A stretch of DNA of 47,007 nt from Thiobacillus sp. 65-29 (GCA_001899775.1 MKWN01000047.1:1-47007), one strand, 5' to 3'; counted from the stretch's first letter, positions 37,501 through 46,886 are shown. Notes: generated from the sequence alone by a model not told the origin. Made by a program: numbers and translations.

Positions 37501-38976
37501 TCAGGCAAGCAGGTACTTGATCCCCACGGCCTGCCAGTAGGCCGCCTCGTCTTCCAGCGCGCGGCGCGTGAGCGGGCGATGTGCGAGCCAGTCTTCCGGC
37601 AGCACGAGGCGGAAGCGCTTGCCGCCGGTCTGCACCGTCAACTCGGGCAGGTGCGGCGCGGCCCGGCTGCGGCACAGGATCACCGCCTGGCGCAGCAGCC
37701 ACACCAGCATGCGATCGTGCTCCGCTACCGTACCCGCGGCAAAGGCCGGCAACTTGGCGAGTGCGCCGCGTTGCGCATACGCAAGCAGCGCCAGACGTGC
37801 CTGCTCGGTCCGCGAAAAACCGGGCATGTCGGCGTTCTCCAGGATGTAGCCGGAATGACGATGATAGCCGCCGTGCGAAACCGACAGTCCGATCTCGTGC
37901 AGTCGCGCGGCCCAGTCGAGGAAGCGTGTGTCCTGTTCATCCGGAATGCCTGCGCCCTCCCGCAGTGCCTGCGCCACGCGCGCGACGCATGCAGCCTGCT
38001 GCGTGTCGACGTGGTAGCGGCGCATGAATTCGTCGACCGTCGCTTCGCGCATGTCCTGTTGCTGGAAACGCCCAAGGAGGTCGTAGAGGATGCCTTCACG
38101 CATCGCGGTCTCGGCAACGTCCATCTGCTCGATGCCGAGCTCGGCGAACAGACCGGCCATGATCGCGAAGCCGCCGGCGATGACCGGGCGGCGGTCACGT
38201 GCGAGTCCCGCCAGTTGCAGTACGTCGACGTGACCAGCCCTGGCGAACTGGGCACGCAGGCGCGCGAGGCCGTCGGCAGTGATGCCGCGCGCGGACCAGC
38301 CGTTCTGTTCAAGAAGGTCGCGCAGCGCACGCGCGGTGCCGCTCGATCCGATCGCCTGTTGCCAGTTCGTCCTGGAAAACTTGCGTCCAATGCGCTCGAC
38401 TTCGACGCGCGCGGCCATCTCCGCCGTCTTCAGCGCCGCCTTGCCGAGTGCGCCGCCGGCAAAGAAGCGCTGCGAGAAATTCACACAGCCCATGTGCAGG
38501 CTCTCGCGTTCGTGCGGCGTCAGGCCGTGACCGACGATGAGCTCGGTGGAACCGCCGCCGATGTCGATCACCAGCCGGCGATCGGGCGAAGCCGGCAGCG
38601 AATGGGCGACACCCAGATAGATGAGGCGTGCCTCCTCGCGCCCGGCGACGATCTCGATGGGGTGGCCCAGCGCGCGCTCGGCCTGCGCAATGAACTGGGC
38701 CGCGTTACGGGCGACCCGCAGCGTCGAGGTGCCGACGCAGCGCACCGCGTCCGGCGGCACACCACGCAACCGCTCGCCGAAGCGTTGCAGGCAGGCGAGC
38801 GCGCGCACCTGCGTGGCATCGTCGAGCCGCTTGTCGCCACCGAGACCCCCGGCCAGACGCACGGTTTCCTTCAGCGAATCGAGGGGGTAGAGCTGCTCAC
38901 CGATTACGCGCGCGACTTCCAGCCGGAACGAGTTGGAACCCAGATCGACGGCGGCAAGGGTATCGTGGGTTTTCAT
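37501..38976 (-). CDS. ppx: Exopolyphosphatase (Ppx/GppA family)
   Basis: A 491-residue cytosolic enzyme that degrades polyphosphate and may also hydrolyse pppGpp. Two actin-like ATPase-fold domains are visible: LAAVDLGSNSFRLEVARV (phosphate 1), VAGREEARLIYLGV, and the phosphate 2 motif VIDIGGGSTELIVG. The C-terminal helical part has an HD-type region (DWAARLHEIGLSVSHGGYHRHSGYI). Length is normal. Its ATG overlaps the stop of the upstream SpmAB-like gene (ATGA), so it is translationally coupled. Confidence 0.92.
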   Translation of the reverse strand: MKTHDTLAAVDLGSNSFRLEVARVIGEQLYPLDSLKETVRLAGGLGGDKRLDDATQVRALACLQRFGERLRGVPPDAVRCVGTSTLRVARNAAQFIAQAERALGHPIEIVAGREEARLIYLGVAHSLPASPDRRLVIDIGGGSTELIVGHGLTPHERESLHMGCVNFSQRFFAGGALGKAALKTAEMAARVEVERIGRKFSRTNWQQAIGSSGTARALRDLLEQNGWSARGITADGLARLRAQFARAGHVDVLQLAGLARDRRPVIAGGFAIMAGLFAELGIEQMDVAETAMREGILYDLLGRFQQQDMREATVDEFMRRYHVDTQQAACVARVAQALREGAGIPDEQDTRFLDWAARLHEIGLSVSHGGYHRHSGYILENADMPGFSRTEQARLALLAYAQRGALAKLPAFAAGTVAEHDRMLVWLLRQAVILCRSRAAPHLPELTVQTGGKRFRLVLPEDWLAHRPLTRRALEDEAAYWQAVGIKYLLA

Positions 38977-40211
38977 GCGCTGGCGCCGAAGAAGAGATAG
39001 GCCATGCCGATCGCCGCGAGAATGCCGGCGACGTCGGCGATCAGCCCGCAGGCGACGGCATGGCGCACGCGGCGGATGCCGACCGCGCCGAAATACACCG
39101 CCAGCACGTAGAAGGTCGTCTCGGTGCTGCCCTGCACGATCGACGCCAGGCGTCCGGCGAAGGAATCGGCGCCGTGCGCCTGCATGGTGTCGATCATCAT
39201 GGCGCGTGCGCCGCTGCCGGAAAACGGCTTCATCAGTGCGGTCGGCAGGCCGTCGACCCAGCGCGCGTCGAAGCCGAGTCCGAGCACCGCGCCCCGCACG
39301 CCCCCCATCAGCAGGTCCAGCGCGCCGCTGGCCCGGAACACGCCGATCGCGACGAGCATGGCGACCAGATACGGAATGATGGTGACCGCCGTGTGAAAAC
39401 CTTCCTTCGCGCCTTCGACGAAGGCCTCGTACGCGTTGATGCGCCTGCGCACCGCCATGAGCAGGAAGGTCGCGATGATGCCGAACAGCACGATGTTGCT
39501 CAGTACCGTCGATTGGCGCGTCATCGTGGCCGCGTCGAGGCCGGAAAAATAAAAGGCGAGTCCTCCCACCAGCGCCGTGGCACCGCCCAGATAGGCGAGC
39601 GTGACGCGATTCCACAGGTGCAGCTTCTGGAAGAACCCGGTGACGAAAAGCCCGACCAGGGTGCCGATATACGTGGTCATCAGGAGCGGCACGAACACAT
39701 CGGTGGGGTCGGCGGCACCCAACTGGGCACGGTAGGTGAAGATGGTCACCGGCAGCAGCGTCACGGACGCGGTGTTGATGACGAGAAACAGCACCTGCGC
39801 GTCGCTCGCGGTGTCCCGCGACGGGTTGAGCGTCTGCAATTCCTGCATCGCCTTGATGCCGAGTGGCGTCGCGGCGTTGTCGAGTCCCAGCATGTTCGCG
39901 CCCATGTTCATGGTCATCGCGGCCAGCGCGGGGTGGTTGGCGGGCACCTCGGGAAACAGGCGGCGGAACAGCGGCGCGAGTCCGCGCGTCAGCAGATCGA
40001 GCATGCCGGCGCGTTCACCGATTTTCATCACGCCCAGCCACAGTGCCATCACGCCGGTCAGCCCCAGCGCGATCTCGAAGGCGCTCCTGCTGCTGTCGAA
40101 CAGCGCCTTGACCAGCGCGGCCAGCACGTCCGCATCGCCGAGAAAAACCAGCTTGCCCAGCGCGATCAGGAAGGCGACGAGAAAGAATCCGATCCAGAGC
40201 GCGTTGAGCAT
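38973..40211 (-). CDS. Fused SpmA-SpmB nucleoside-recognition membrane protein
   Basis: A 412-residue polytopic inner-membrane protein of the Gate/nucleoside-recognition family. The first half is SpmA-like, with the signature NMGANMLGLDNAATPLGIKA. The second half (from about residue 235) is SpmB-like, with MKPFSGSGARAMMID and GSTETTFYVLAVYFG. In Bacillus the two are separate spore-maturation proteins; in Gram-negative non-sporulating bacteria the fusion is common and its role unknown. I chose ATG 40211 (MLNALWIGFFLVAF), 13 bp after the CobD-like stop. The stop overlaps the ppx ATG. Confidence 0.87.
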   Translation of the reverse strand: MLNALWIGFFLVAFLIALGKLVFLGDADVLAALVKALFDSSRSAFEIALGLTGVMALWLGVMKIGERAGMLDLLTRGLAPLFRRLFPEVPANHPALAAMTMNMGANMLGLDNAATPLGIKAMQELQTLNPSRDTASDAQVLFLVINTASVTLLPVTIFTYRAQLGAADPTDVFVPLLMTTYIGTLVGLFVTGFFQKLHLWNRVTLAYLGGATALVGGLAFYFSGLDAATMTRQSTVLSNIVLFGIIATFLLMAVRRRINAYEAFVEGAKEGFHTAVTIIPYLVAMLVAIGVFRASGALDLLMGGVRGAVLGLGFDARWVDGLPTALMKPFSGSGARAMMIDTMQAHGADSFAGRLASIVQGSTETTFYVLAVYFGAVGIRRVRHAVACGLIADVAGILAAIGMAYLFFGASA

Positions 40212-40224
40212 CGGTGCCGCGCGT

Positions 40225-41142
40225 TTACGAGACCCAGCCGGCAATGACGATGAGCAGGCCGGCCGCGAGCCAGATCACCAGGCCGCGCCAGATCATGCTG
40301 ACGGCGCTGTCGATGCAATCGGCGTCCGGATCCTGCCCGGTCCCCAGTTCCGGACGCCACACGGATTCGCCCGCGACCGTCACGGGTTGTCCGAGTTTCA
40401 GACCCATCGCGCCGGCGCCGGCAGCGACCACCACGCCCTCTTCCGGATCAGGCCAGCTTTCCGCCTGGGTGCGCCAGCAATAGGTGGCATCCTCGAAATT
40501 GCCGGCGATGGCATAGGTCAGCGCGGTGAGGCGTGCCGGCAGCCAGTTGAGCGCGAGAAAGGCGCGCTGGGCAAAGATCCCGAACAGGCCGCGGCTCGCC
40601 GTCCAGCGCCGCGACAGGATCGAGGCCGCGCGAAACAGCACCGCACCGACCGGACCGAGCGGCACCAGCAACACGAACCAGAACAGCACGCCGAACATCT
40701 GCCGATGGCTCGCCGCAAGGGTCTGTTCGATGGTGACGCGCGCGAGATCGTCCGCGGAAAAGGCGCTGGCATCGCCGCCGCGCCATCCGGCGAGCAGCGC
40801 ACGCGCACCGTCCAGATCGTCGCTGCGCAACAGGCGCGCGATGCGTTCGGCGTCGTCGCTGTAGTACTTGAAGCCGAGGGTGAAATACAGCACTGCGACG
40901 TTCCAGGCCCAGCCGAGCAGTGGACTGACGCCGTCGAGGAGGACATACACCAGCCAGACCGCCGCGATCAGCGGCAGCACTGCCAGGGCCCAGGCGATTG
41001 CGCCGTGGCTGTATTCCCCCGCATTGAGGCGGTGTTCGATGTACTGCAACAGACGCGAATAGTGCTGGTAGTGCGGCAGCGGTCGCCGCAGCGGGCGCAG
41101 ATGTTCGAGGACGACGGCACCGAGCACCGAGAAAAAGGCCAT
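40225..41142 (-). CDS. CobD/CbiB-like membrane protein
   Basis: A 305-residue membrane protein of the CobD/CbiB-like family found in betaproteobacteria outside cobalamin clusters. It starts MAFFSVLGAVVLEHLRPL; hydrophobic segments include WALAVLPLIAAVWLVYVLLDG, FGVLFWFVLLVPLGPVGAVLF and the C-terminal IWRGLVIWLAAGLLIVIAG. RAFLALNWLPARLTALTYAIAGNFEDATYCWR is the family signature, also seen in AmpE-like proteins. No other cobalamin gene is nearby, so a cobinamide synthase role is doubtful. Its ATG shares one base with the upstream TGA (TGATG). Confidence 0.85.
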   Translation of the reverse strand: MAFFSVLGAVVLEHLRPLRRPLPHYQHYSRLLQYIEHRLNAGEYSHGAIAWALAVLPLIAAVWLVYVLLDGVSPLLGWAWNVAVLYFTLGFKYYSDDAERIARLLRSDDLDGARALLAGWRGGDASAFSADDLARVTIEQTLAASHRQMFGVLFWFVLLVPLGPVGAVLFRAASILSRRWTASRGLFGIFAQRAFLALNWLPARLTALTYAIAGNFEDATYCWRTQAESWPDPEEGVVVAAGAGAMGLKLGQPVTVAGESVWRPELGTGQDPDADCIDSAVSMIWRGLVIWLAAGLLIVIAGWVS

Positions 41143-41669
41143 CAGCGGTTCATCTCCAGGGTGAAGGTGCCGATGCGGTTGGCCTCCCCCGTCGGGCGAT
41201 ACAGTTCGACCGTCGGCATGACGATGGTCTTCCCACGCGCGGCCAGTGCGTCGGCGAGCGCCTGATAGGCCTTCGACGGCGCCAGGATCACTGCCGCCTG
41301 CACCTCTGCCCGCCATACCGGGCGGCGCTCGATGCGGCCCTCCTTCAGCCCTTCCGGAACGGTCGCCGCCTCGGCGAGCGTGTAGCCCAGTTGCGCGTGC
41401 ACGCGGCCGTTGTCCGCGCGCGGGTCGCTGAGGATCACGCTGAGGGTGTCGCCGGCTGCCACGCCCGCGCGCTCGAACCTGTCCAGCGCGGCGCGCTGGG
41501 TCTTGCCGACATTGGACAGCGGCCCGTCATAATCCAGATAGGCGAAGCGATAGGGCCCCGCCTCGGCCTCGGTCACGTCGACCGAACGAAAACCGCCCCA
41601 CCACCAGTACACCGCCACGAGCGGCAGCACGAACGCCAGCACGAATGCTGGCCACTGTCTCCTCAACAC
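41142..41669 (-). CDS. Membrane-anchored GyrI-like domain protein
   Basis: A 175-residue protein with one N-terminal TM helix (PAFVLAFVLPLVAVYWWWG) followed by a GyrI/SOUL-like small-molecule-binding domain (about 40-175). The pattern RFAYLDYDGPLSNVGKTQ, then VILSDPRADNGRVHAQLGY and the closing TGEANRIGTFTLEMNR, supports this. The GTG at 41669 has GGAGGAG eight bases upstream and gives the TM helix near the N-terminus; a longer in-frame start at 41918 adds sequence without protein character. First gene of the five-gene coupled operon ending in the YjdF-like gene. Confidence 0.75.
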   Translation of the reverse strand: MLRRQWPAFVLAFVLPLVAVYWWWGGFRSVDVTEAEAGPYRFAYLDYDGPLSNVGKTQRAALDRFERAGVAAGDTLSVILSDPRADNGRVHAQLGYTLAEAATVPEGLKEGRIERRPVWRAEVQAAVILAPSKAYQALADALAARGKTIVMPTVELYRPTGEANRIGTFTLEMNR

Positions 41670-42016
41670 GCGTCTGACTCCTCCATACAGCGCCGAAGAT
41701 ATCACAGGCACCAGCGCGGTGCTGAACAGACCCGGGACACTGCGTGTGGCACGACGCGATCCCGAGCCGTCGTTGATCAACAGGATCGTCACGTCGTTTG
41801 CGTTCTCGTAATGACAGGCAAATCGGCTCTGCCGGGCAAGCACGTGTCGCCGGGCAGGGTCCGAATTTGGATTTCGCGCGCTTTGTCGGTACGATTTGAC
41901 CATCAGAACCCGAAACAAGCCTTTTCCCGTCCCAATTCAAGATGGCCGCACGCCCCGCCCGCGCGTCTCACCCGCAGACGCGTGCAGTTCCTCTCATTCC
42001 TCCGCGCTGAACGCGC
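41670..42016. other. Divergent intergenic region upstream of the response-regulator cyclase
   Basis: No gene is supported. A plausible plus-strand promoter is TTGGAT (41867-41872), 17 bases, TACGAT (41890-41895). An 8-bp direct repeat GCCGGGCA occurs at 41831-41838 and 41849-41856 with the palindrome CACGTG between the two copies. Confidence 0.4.
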
Positions 42017-43624
42017 ATGCTTTGCTCCCCCGAGGAACTCGTCCAGAAGAACCAGGCCCTGTCCGAGGCCTGGGCGCGTTATCGCGCCACGCCCAGCTTC
42101 GAGAGCTTCGTCGAGCTGGCGGTGTCCATCAACAGCTTCACCGAATTCCTCATCGACAAGGGGGTGACCGCCCTGCACCACGCCAGCCACCAACTCGAAC
42201 AGGTGGCGCTGGCGCGCTTCAGCGACGAGGTCGCCCATCCCCTGCCGCAGCACGAACTGGACGACCTCGATCAACGCATCACCGCGCTCGCGCAGATGAC
42301 CAGCGCCCACGCGGATGCCACCGCCGGCCGCGTCGAGCGGCGCATGGACGTCACGCCCGGCGCACGCAGCACGCTCGAAGTCACCCACACCTGGCTGATC
42401 GGCCACGATCCCGAACCGTGGCGCGCATTGCTCGCGCAACTGGGCTACTTCGGCATCGGCACCGGATTCCTCACCTGGGACAGCCCCTTGCCGCAGGACA
42501 CCGGCGGTGCGCCCTTGCTGCTGCTCGATCTCGCCAGCCTGCCGGTGGCGCAATGGAGTGAACGCATCCAGCTCCTGCGCCAGCGCTATGCCATGGGCCA
42601 GCTCATCGCCATCGGCGTGCCCTCGGAATTCGAACCCCTGCAGCAGGCGTTGCGCGGTGGCTGCGACGGCTGTCTGCTGGAAGGTACCTCGCTGCATGGC
42701 ATCGTCGAGCGCATCATGGAACTCAACGAGCGACAGGAGCAGGAAGCGTATCGCGTGCTCATCGTCGAGGATTCCAGGACCGCCGGCCATCTGATTCGGC
42801 GCACGCTCGAGGAAAATCAGATCGTCTCGGAAATCGTCAACGATCCGCGCCAGGTGCTCAACGCCCTGCGCCAGTTCAATCCGGACCTGATCCTGATGGA
42901 CATGTACATGCCGAACTGCACCGGCGTGGAGGCGGCGCGCATCATCCGCCAGCACGGCGAATTCCTCAGCACGCCCATCGTCTATCTGTCGGGCGAGACC
43001 AACGTCGCGCTCCAGGTCGACGCCATGCGTCTGGGCGGCGATCACTTCCTCACCAAACCCTTCAACCCGGTGTTCCTCAACGCCATCGTCAAGAGCAAGA
43101 TCGAACGTTACCGCGCCCTGCGCCGCACCATGTACCACGACAGCCTGACCGGACTGCTCAACCACTCCAGCGGCAAACATACGCTGGACATGCTGCTTTC
43201 CGGCATCGCCCACGACGGCGGATTGCTCTCGGTGGTGATGATGGACATCGATCATTTCAAGAAGGTCAACGACAGCTACGGCCATCCCGTCGGCGACCAG
43301 GTGATCCGCAGCCTGTCGTGGCTGCTGAAGCAGCGCCTGCGCAAGCAGGACGTGCTGTGCCGCTACGGCGGCGAGGAATTCCTCATCGCCCTGCCGCACA
43401 CCGACGCCGATCAGGCCTTCGTCATCATGGATCGCATCCGCCAGGATTTCAGCCAGATTCGCCACCCCTTCGGCAACAGCCATTTTCTCGCCACCAGCAG
43501 CGGCGGCATCGCCACCTACCCGCTCCACCAGACCGGCGATGCCCTCATCAAGGCCGCCGACGAGGCGCTCTACGAAGCCAAGCGCGGTGGCCGCAACTGC
43601 ATCCGGATCAGCGACGCCTATTGA
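42017..43624 (+). CDS. PleD-like response regulator diguanylate cyclase (Hpt-like, REC, REC, GGEEF)
   Basis: A 535-residue cytoplasmic c-di-GMP synthase controlled by phosphorylation. Residues about 8-85 look like a degenerate Hpt bundle (SFVELAVSINSFTEFLIDKG) that lacks the phosphorylatable His. Residues about 120-240 resemble a receiver without the acidic pocket. The next receiver (about 245-365) is complete: VLIVEDS, phosphoacceptor Asp near 294 in LILMDMYMP, and the Lys of LTKPFNP. The cyclase domain ends the protein with GGEEF near residue 450 and the inhibitory RxxD (RKQD) five residues before it. No EAL. Two receivers before GGDEF is the PleD layout. No histidine kinase is adjacent. 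Confidence 0.9.
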   Translation: MLCSPEELVQKNQALSEAWARYRATPSFESFVELAVSINSFTEFLIDKGVTALHHASHQLEQVALARFSDEVAHPLPQHELDDLDQRITALAQMTSAHADATAGRVERRMDVTPGARSTLEVTHTWLIGHDPEPWRALLAQLGYFGIGTGFLTWDSPLPQDTGGAPLLLLDLASLPVAQWSERIQLLRQRYAMGQLIAIGVPSEFEPLQQALRGGCDGCLLEGTSLHGIVERIMELNERQEQEAYRVLIVEDSRTAGHLIRRTLEENQIVSEIVNDPRQVLNALRQFNPDLILMDMYMPNCTGVEAARIIRQHGEFLSTPIVYLSGETNVALQVDAMRLGGDHFLTKPFNPVFLNAIVKSKIERYRALRRTMYHDSLTGLLNHSSGKHTLDMLLSGIAHDGGLLSVVMMDIDHFKKVNDSYGHPVGDQVIRSLSWLLKQRLRKQDVLCRYGGEEFLIALPHTDADQAFVIMDRIRQDFSQIRHPFGNSHFLATSSGGIATYPLHQTGDALIKAADEALYEAKRGGRNCIRISDAY

Positions 43625-43835
43625 TCCGGCACGAAGAAGTTTGAAACCGTATTGGTTTGCAAGGGCTTCAGGGGTGGACAGATTCGTTGAGCCGCCTCAA
43701 TAGAACGCCGTTTTAATTGGTTATTGCTTCGGCCCATTCACCTTCCCGACCTTGCAATATCGAATCGGATTACCCCGCCACTTCAAACTTCAGATGGCCG
43801 AATCAATAACGTCGTTCCGCTGTGTTGCGGCTTCC

Positions 43836-44480
43836 TCAGAGCAAGCCGAGTTCCTTCGCCTGCACGACCGCTTCGGTGCGGTTCACCACGTCCAGTACGC
43901 GAAAGATGCTGGCGATGTGCGCCTTCACCGTGCCTGCCTCGATATCGAGTTCGCGGCAGATCAGCTTGTTGAGCTTGCCCTGGGCCATCAGGCGCAGCAC
44001 CTGCATCTGGCGTTCGGTGAGCATGGACGATGCCCGCTCCCGGCCCCCTGCATGCGAGGGCGCGGCCGAGGTCACGGGCAGGGCTCCGGAAAGCATCTGC
44101 GGAGGAACATAGGTGCCGCCCGCGAACACCAGGCGGATCGCGGAAAGCATCACCGCCGGGGTCGAGCTCTTGGGAATGAAACCGCTGGCACCGGCGCCGA
44201 GCACCTGCTGAATCTGCTGCGGCGCCTCCGCGCCGGTCAGCACGACTACCGGCACATCCGGATACTGGGCCACGAAGCGCCGGATGCCTGCGACGCCATC
44301 CATCCCCGGCATGTCGAGATCGAGCAGGGCCAGTCGTACGTCCGGCGCGGCCGCCGCCTGCGCCAGCGCTGCATCGAGGCTGTCCGCCTCCAGCGCCTCG
44401 CAATCGGCGACCTGGCTTTTCAGCAGGAGAACGAGCCCGTTGCGGAACAAGGTATGGTCATCGGCCACGACAAGCTTCAT
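43836..44480 (-). CDS. NarL/FixJ-type response regulator
   Basis: A 214-residue transcription regulator. The receiver (1-120) has the acidic pair VVADDH, the phosphoacceptor Asp in LALLDLDMPGMDG, the Thr of VVVLTG and the Lys of FIPKSS. After a linker, the LuxR-type helix-turn-helix (about 148-210) reads LTERQMQVLRLMAQGK, then AGTVKAHIASIFRVLDVVNRTEAV. AAGGAG lies six bases before ATG 44480. No sensor kinase is adjacent, so it is an orphan here. It converges with the diguanylate cyclase gene across a 211-bp gap of lower G+C. Confidence 0.92.
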   Translation of the reverse strand: MKLVVADDHTLFRNGLVLLLKSQVADCEALEADSLDAALAQAAAAPDVRLALLDLDMPGMDGVAGIRRFVAQYPDVPVVVLTGAEAPQQIQQVLGAGASGFIPKSSTPAVMLSAIRLVFAGGTYVPPQMLSGALPVTSAAPSHAGGRERASSMLTERQMQVLRLMAQGKLNKLICRELDIEAGTVKAHIASIFRVLDVVNRTEAVVQAKELGLL

Positions 44481-44514
44481 TCCGTTCTCCTTGCACGCCC
44501 TGCCCGAGGTGCGT

Positions 44515-45387
44515 CTAGCGGGGCTTGCCTCCCGGCGCACCGCGCGTGCGCCGTCGCGGCCCGGGCGGCAAGCCCGCCCATTCCAGCACCCGCGCGACGA
44601 GGTCGTCGTCCAGTTCCGTCTTCTGCCCGCGCCGCAACTGCGGCGGCAGCGCGATGGGGCCGAAGCGCACGCGCGTCAGCCGCGACACCGTGAGGCCGAA
44701 ATGCTCGAACAGCCGGCGCACCTCGCGCTTGCGTCCTTCCTTGATGACCACGCGGTACCAGCGGTTCGCGCCCTCGCCGCCTGCCCGGAAGCAGCTTTGC
44801 AGCCGGGCCGGGCCGTCTTCCAGTTCGATGCCGTCGAGCAGTTCCTGGATCTGCTCGTCGCTCAGTTCACCCAGCACGCGCACCGCATATTCGCGCTCGA
44901 CCTCGAAGCGCGGGTGCATCAGCTTGTTGGCAAGCTCACCCGAGGTGGTGAAGATCATCAGGCCGTCGGTGTTGTAGTCGAGCCGCCCGATCGCGATCCA
45001 CTTCGCGCCGCGCAGCTTCGGCAGCGCATCGAACACCGTGGCGCGTCCCGCCGGGTCGTCACGGCTGACGATTTCGCCCTCGGATTTATGATAGATGAGA
45101 ATTCGCGTGCGCTTGTCCTCGAAGCGCAGGTAGATACGCCGGCCACTCACCTTCACCACGTCGCGCGGGCCGACCTTGCTGCCCAGCGTCGCGGTTTCGC
45201 CGTTGACCTGCACCCGGCCCTCGACGATCCACTGCTCCATTTCGCGCCGCGAGCCCAGGCCGGCCGCGGCAAGCGCCTTGTGCAAACGTTCCGCTGCGGC
45301 TTCAGGAGCCGTGGCCTGTTGCAGGCGGGCGGCCGCGCGTCCCTTGGGCGCACTCGGCGAACGCCGGATGGGAGAAGGTCGGGCCAT
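44515..45387 (-). CDS. rluB: 23S rRNA pseudouridine synthase RluB
   Basis: A 290-residue RsuA/RluB/E/F-type pseudouridine synthase; RluB modifies 23S rRNA (position 2605 in E. coli numbering). An N-terminal S4 RNA-binding domain (ERLHKALAAAGLGSRREMEQWI) precedes the catalytic domain with the nucleophile Asp in IGRLDYNTDGLM, KLMHPRFEVEREYAVRV and the closing KEGRKREVRRLFEHFG. Lys/Arg/Pro-rich tails flank the core. It starts one base after the scpB stop, and the scpA-scpB-rluB order is widespread in proteobacteria. Confidence 0.93.
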   Translation of the reverse strand: MARPSPIRRSPSAPKGRAAARLQQATAPEAAAERLHKALAAAGLGSRREMEQWIVEGRVQVNGETATLGSKVGPRDVVKVSGRRIYLRFEDKRTRILIYHKSEGEIVSRDDPAGRATVFDALPKLRGAKWIAIGRLDYNTDGLMIFTTSGELANKLMHPRFEVEREYAVRVLGELSDEQIQELLDGIELEDGPARLQSCFRAGGEGANRWYRVVIKEGRKREVRRLFEHFGLTVSRLTRVRFGPIALPPQLRRGQKTELDDDLVARVLEWAGLPPGPRRRTRGAPGGKPR

Positions 45388-45388
45388 G

Positions 45389-46069
45389 TCAGGCGGTCTC
45401 GATTGGAGTGGATGCGGTCTCGATCAGCGCACCGAACACGGGGGCGCTGGCCACTTCGACCACCGCAGCGAAGCGCTCCACAACGTCGTGCTCGCGCAGT
45501 TCGGGGATGAGCGCCGTCTCGCTCGGCACGACCAGGTTGCCCAATTCTTCCAGCGGCGGCAGCTCGGCAAGGCTGGTCATGCCCAGATCGGAAAGGAAAT
45601 GGCTGGTGGTGCCGAACAGGGCCGGCCGGCCGGGCACGTCGCGGTGCCCCACCGCCTCGATCCAGCCACGTTCCTCCAGCGTCTTGATGATATTGGGGTT
45701 GACCGAGACGCCGCGGATGTCCTCGATGTCGCCGCGCGTCACCGGCTGGCGGTAAGCGATGATGGCGAGCGTCTCCAGCACCGCGCGCGAATAGCGCGGC
45801 GGCTTCTCGTCTTTCAGGCGCGACAACCACGGCTGCATCTCCGGGCGCGTCTGGAAGCGCCAGCCGTCCGCCACCTGCACCAGTTCCACCCCCCGGTCCC
45901 GCCAGGCGTCGCGCACGCCATCCAGCGCGATACGCAGCACGTCGCTGGCCGGCGCCGGCTCGAACATGCGCTTGAGGTCGGCCAGCGTCAGCGGCTCCAC
46001 GGCCACCAGCAGTGCCGCCTCCAGCACCCGCTTCAGGTCCTCCGGGTTGTCATTCGGCTGAAGATTCAT
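45389..46069 (-). CDS. scpB: Segregation and condensation protein ScpB
   Basis: A 226-residue ScpB: two winged-helix domains that bridge ScpA and SMC in the condensin complex. Markers are [21 protein letters not shown], then [27 protein letters not shown] and [25 protein letters not shown], all family hallmarks. The ATG overlaps the scpA end by 20 bp, and the rluB ATG follows one base after its stop. Confidence 0.95.
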   Translation of the reverse strand: MNLQPNDNPEDLKRVLEAALLVAVEPLTLADLKRMFEPAPASDVLRIALDGVRDAWRDRGVELVQVADGWRFQTRPEMQPWLSRLKDEKPPRYSRAVLETLAIIAYRQPVTRGDIEDIRGVSVNPNIIKTLEERGWIEAVGHRDVPGRPALFGTTSHFLSDLGMTSLAELPPLEELGNLVVPSETALIPELREHDVVERFAAVVEVASAPVFGALIETASTPIETA

Positions 46070-46877
46070 GGATTCTTACGTAAATGGGTGCGAACGGCTC
46101 GGCCTGGGAAACGTCGATCAGGGTTTCCTTGGTGAGTTCGAGCACGGCAAGAAATGTCACCACGAGTTCGTGCACGCTCGCCGATTCCGGGAACAGGGCC
46201 TTGAATTCCACGAATTCGCCAGGTGTCAGCCGCTTGAGAATACGCGTCATGACCTCGCGAATCGACAGGTCCTGGCGCGAGATGCGGTGATGCGTACGCG
46301 TTTTCGCGCGCGACAGGATCGCCAGCCACGCCGCCGCCAGCTCTTCCGGATGCAGGCTCGGCAGGCGTTTCGCCGCCGCCGGCAGCAACACGCTCACCGT
46401 CTGGAAATCGCGCCCCGCCTGCGGCAATTCGTCGAGCCGCCGCCCGGCGAGCTTCATCTGCTCGTATTCCAGCAGGCGCCGCACCAGTTCGGCGCGCGGG
46501 TCCTCGCCCTCGCTCGCCTCCTCCGCCTGCTCGCGACGCGGCAGCAGCATGCGCGACTTGATGTCGATCAGCATCGCCGCCATCAGCAGGTATTCCGCCG
46601 CCAGCTCCAGCCGCGTGGCACGCGCCACCTCCACATAGGCCATGTACTGCTTCGTCAGCGCCGCCATCGGAATATCGAGCACGTCGAGATTCTGCTTGCG
46701 GATGAGATAGAGCAGCAGGTCGAGCGGCCCCTCGAAGGCATCGAGGAACACTTCCAGTGCATCGGGCGGAATGTAGAGATCCTGCGGCAGTTCCGTGAGC
46801 GGCTCGCCGTGCACCTTGATGACGGGTACGGCAGGAGCCGCTTCCGGCGCGGGATCGAGGAGCGCGGCTTCGGTCAT
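46050..46877 (-). CDS. scpA: Segregation and condensation protein ScpA
   Basis: A 275-residue ScpA kleisin, which joins SMC heads and binds ScpB during chromosome segregation. The N-terminal signature [25 protein letters not shown] and [26 protein letters not shown] are diagnostic; a C-terminal winged helix (about 200-270) ends the protein. The first 20 or so residues are Ala/Pro-rich. The promoter of the scp operon probably lies upstream of 46877, toward the window edge. Confidence 0.95.
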   Translation of the reverse strand: MTEAALLDPAPEAAPAVPVIKVHGEPLTELPQDLYIPPDALEVFLDAFEGPLDLLLYLIRKQNLDVLDIPMAALTKQYMAYVEVARATRLELAAEYLLMAAMLIDIKSRMLLPRREQAEEASEGEDPRAELVRRLLEYEQMKLAGRRLDELPQAGRDFQTVSVLLPAAAKRLPSLHPEELAAAWLAILSRAKTRTHHRISRQDLSIREVMTRILKRLTPGEFVEFKALFPESASVHELVVTFLAVLELTKETLIDVSQAEPFAPIYVRIHESSAE

Positions 46878-46886
46878 GGCGGCATT

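Noticed and set aside
40225..41142. The CobD-like gene as evidence for a cobalamin pathway here.
   Set aside because: No other cobalamin gene is in the window, and this divergent family commonly occurs alone in betaproteobacteria.
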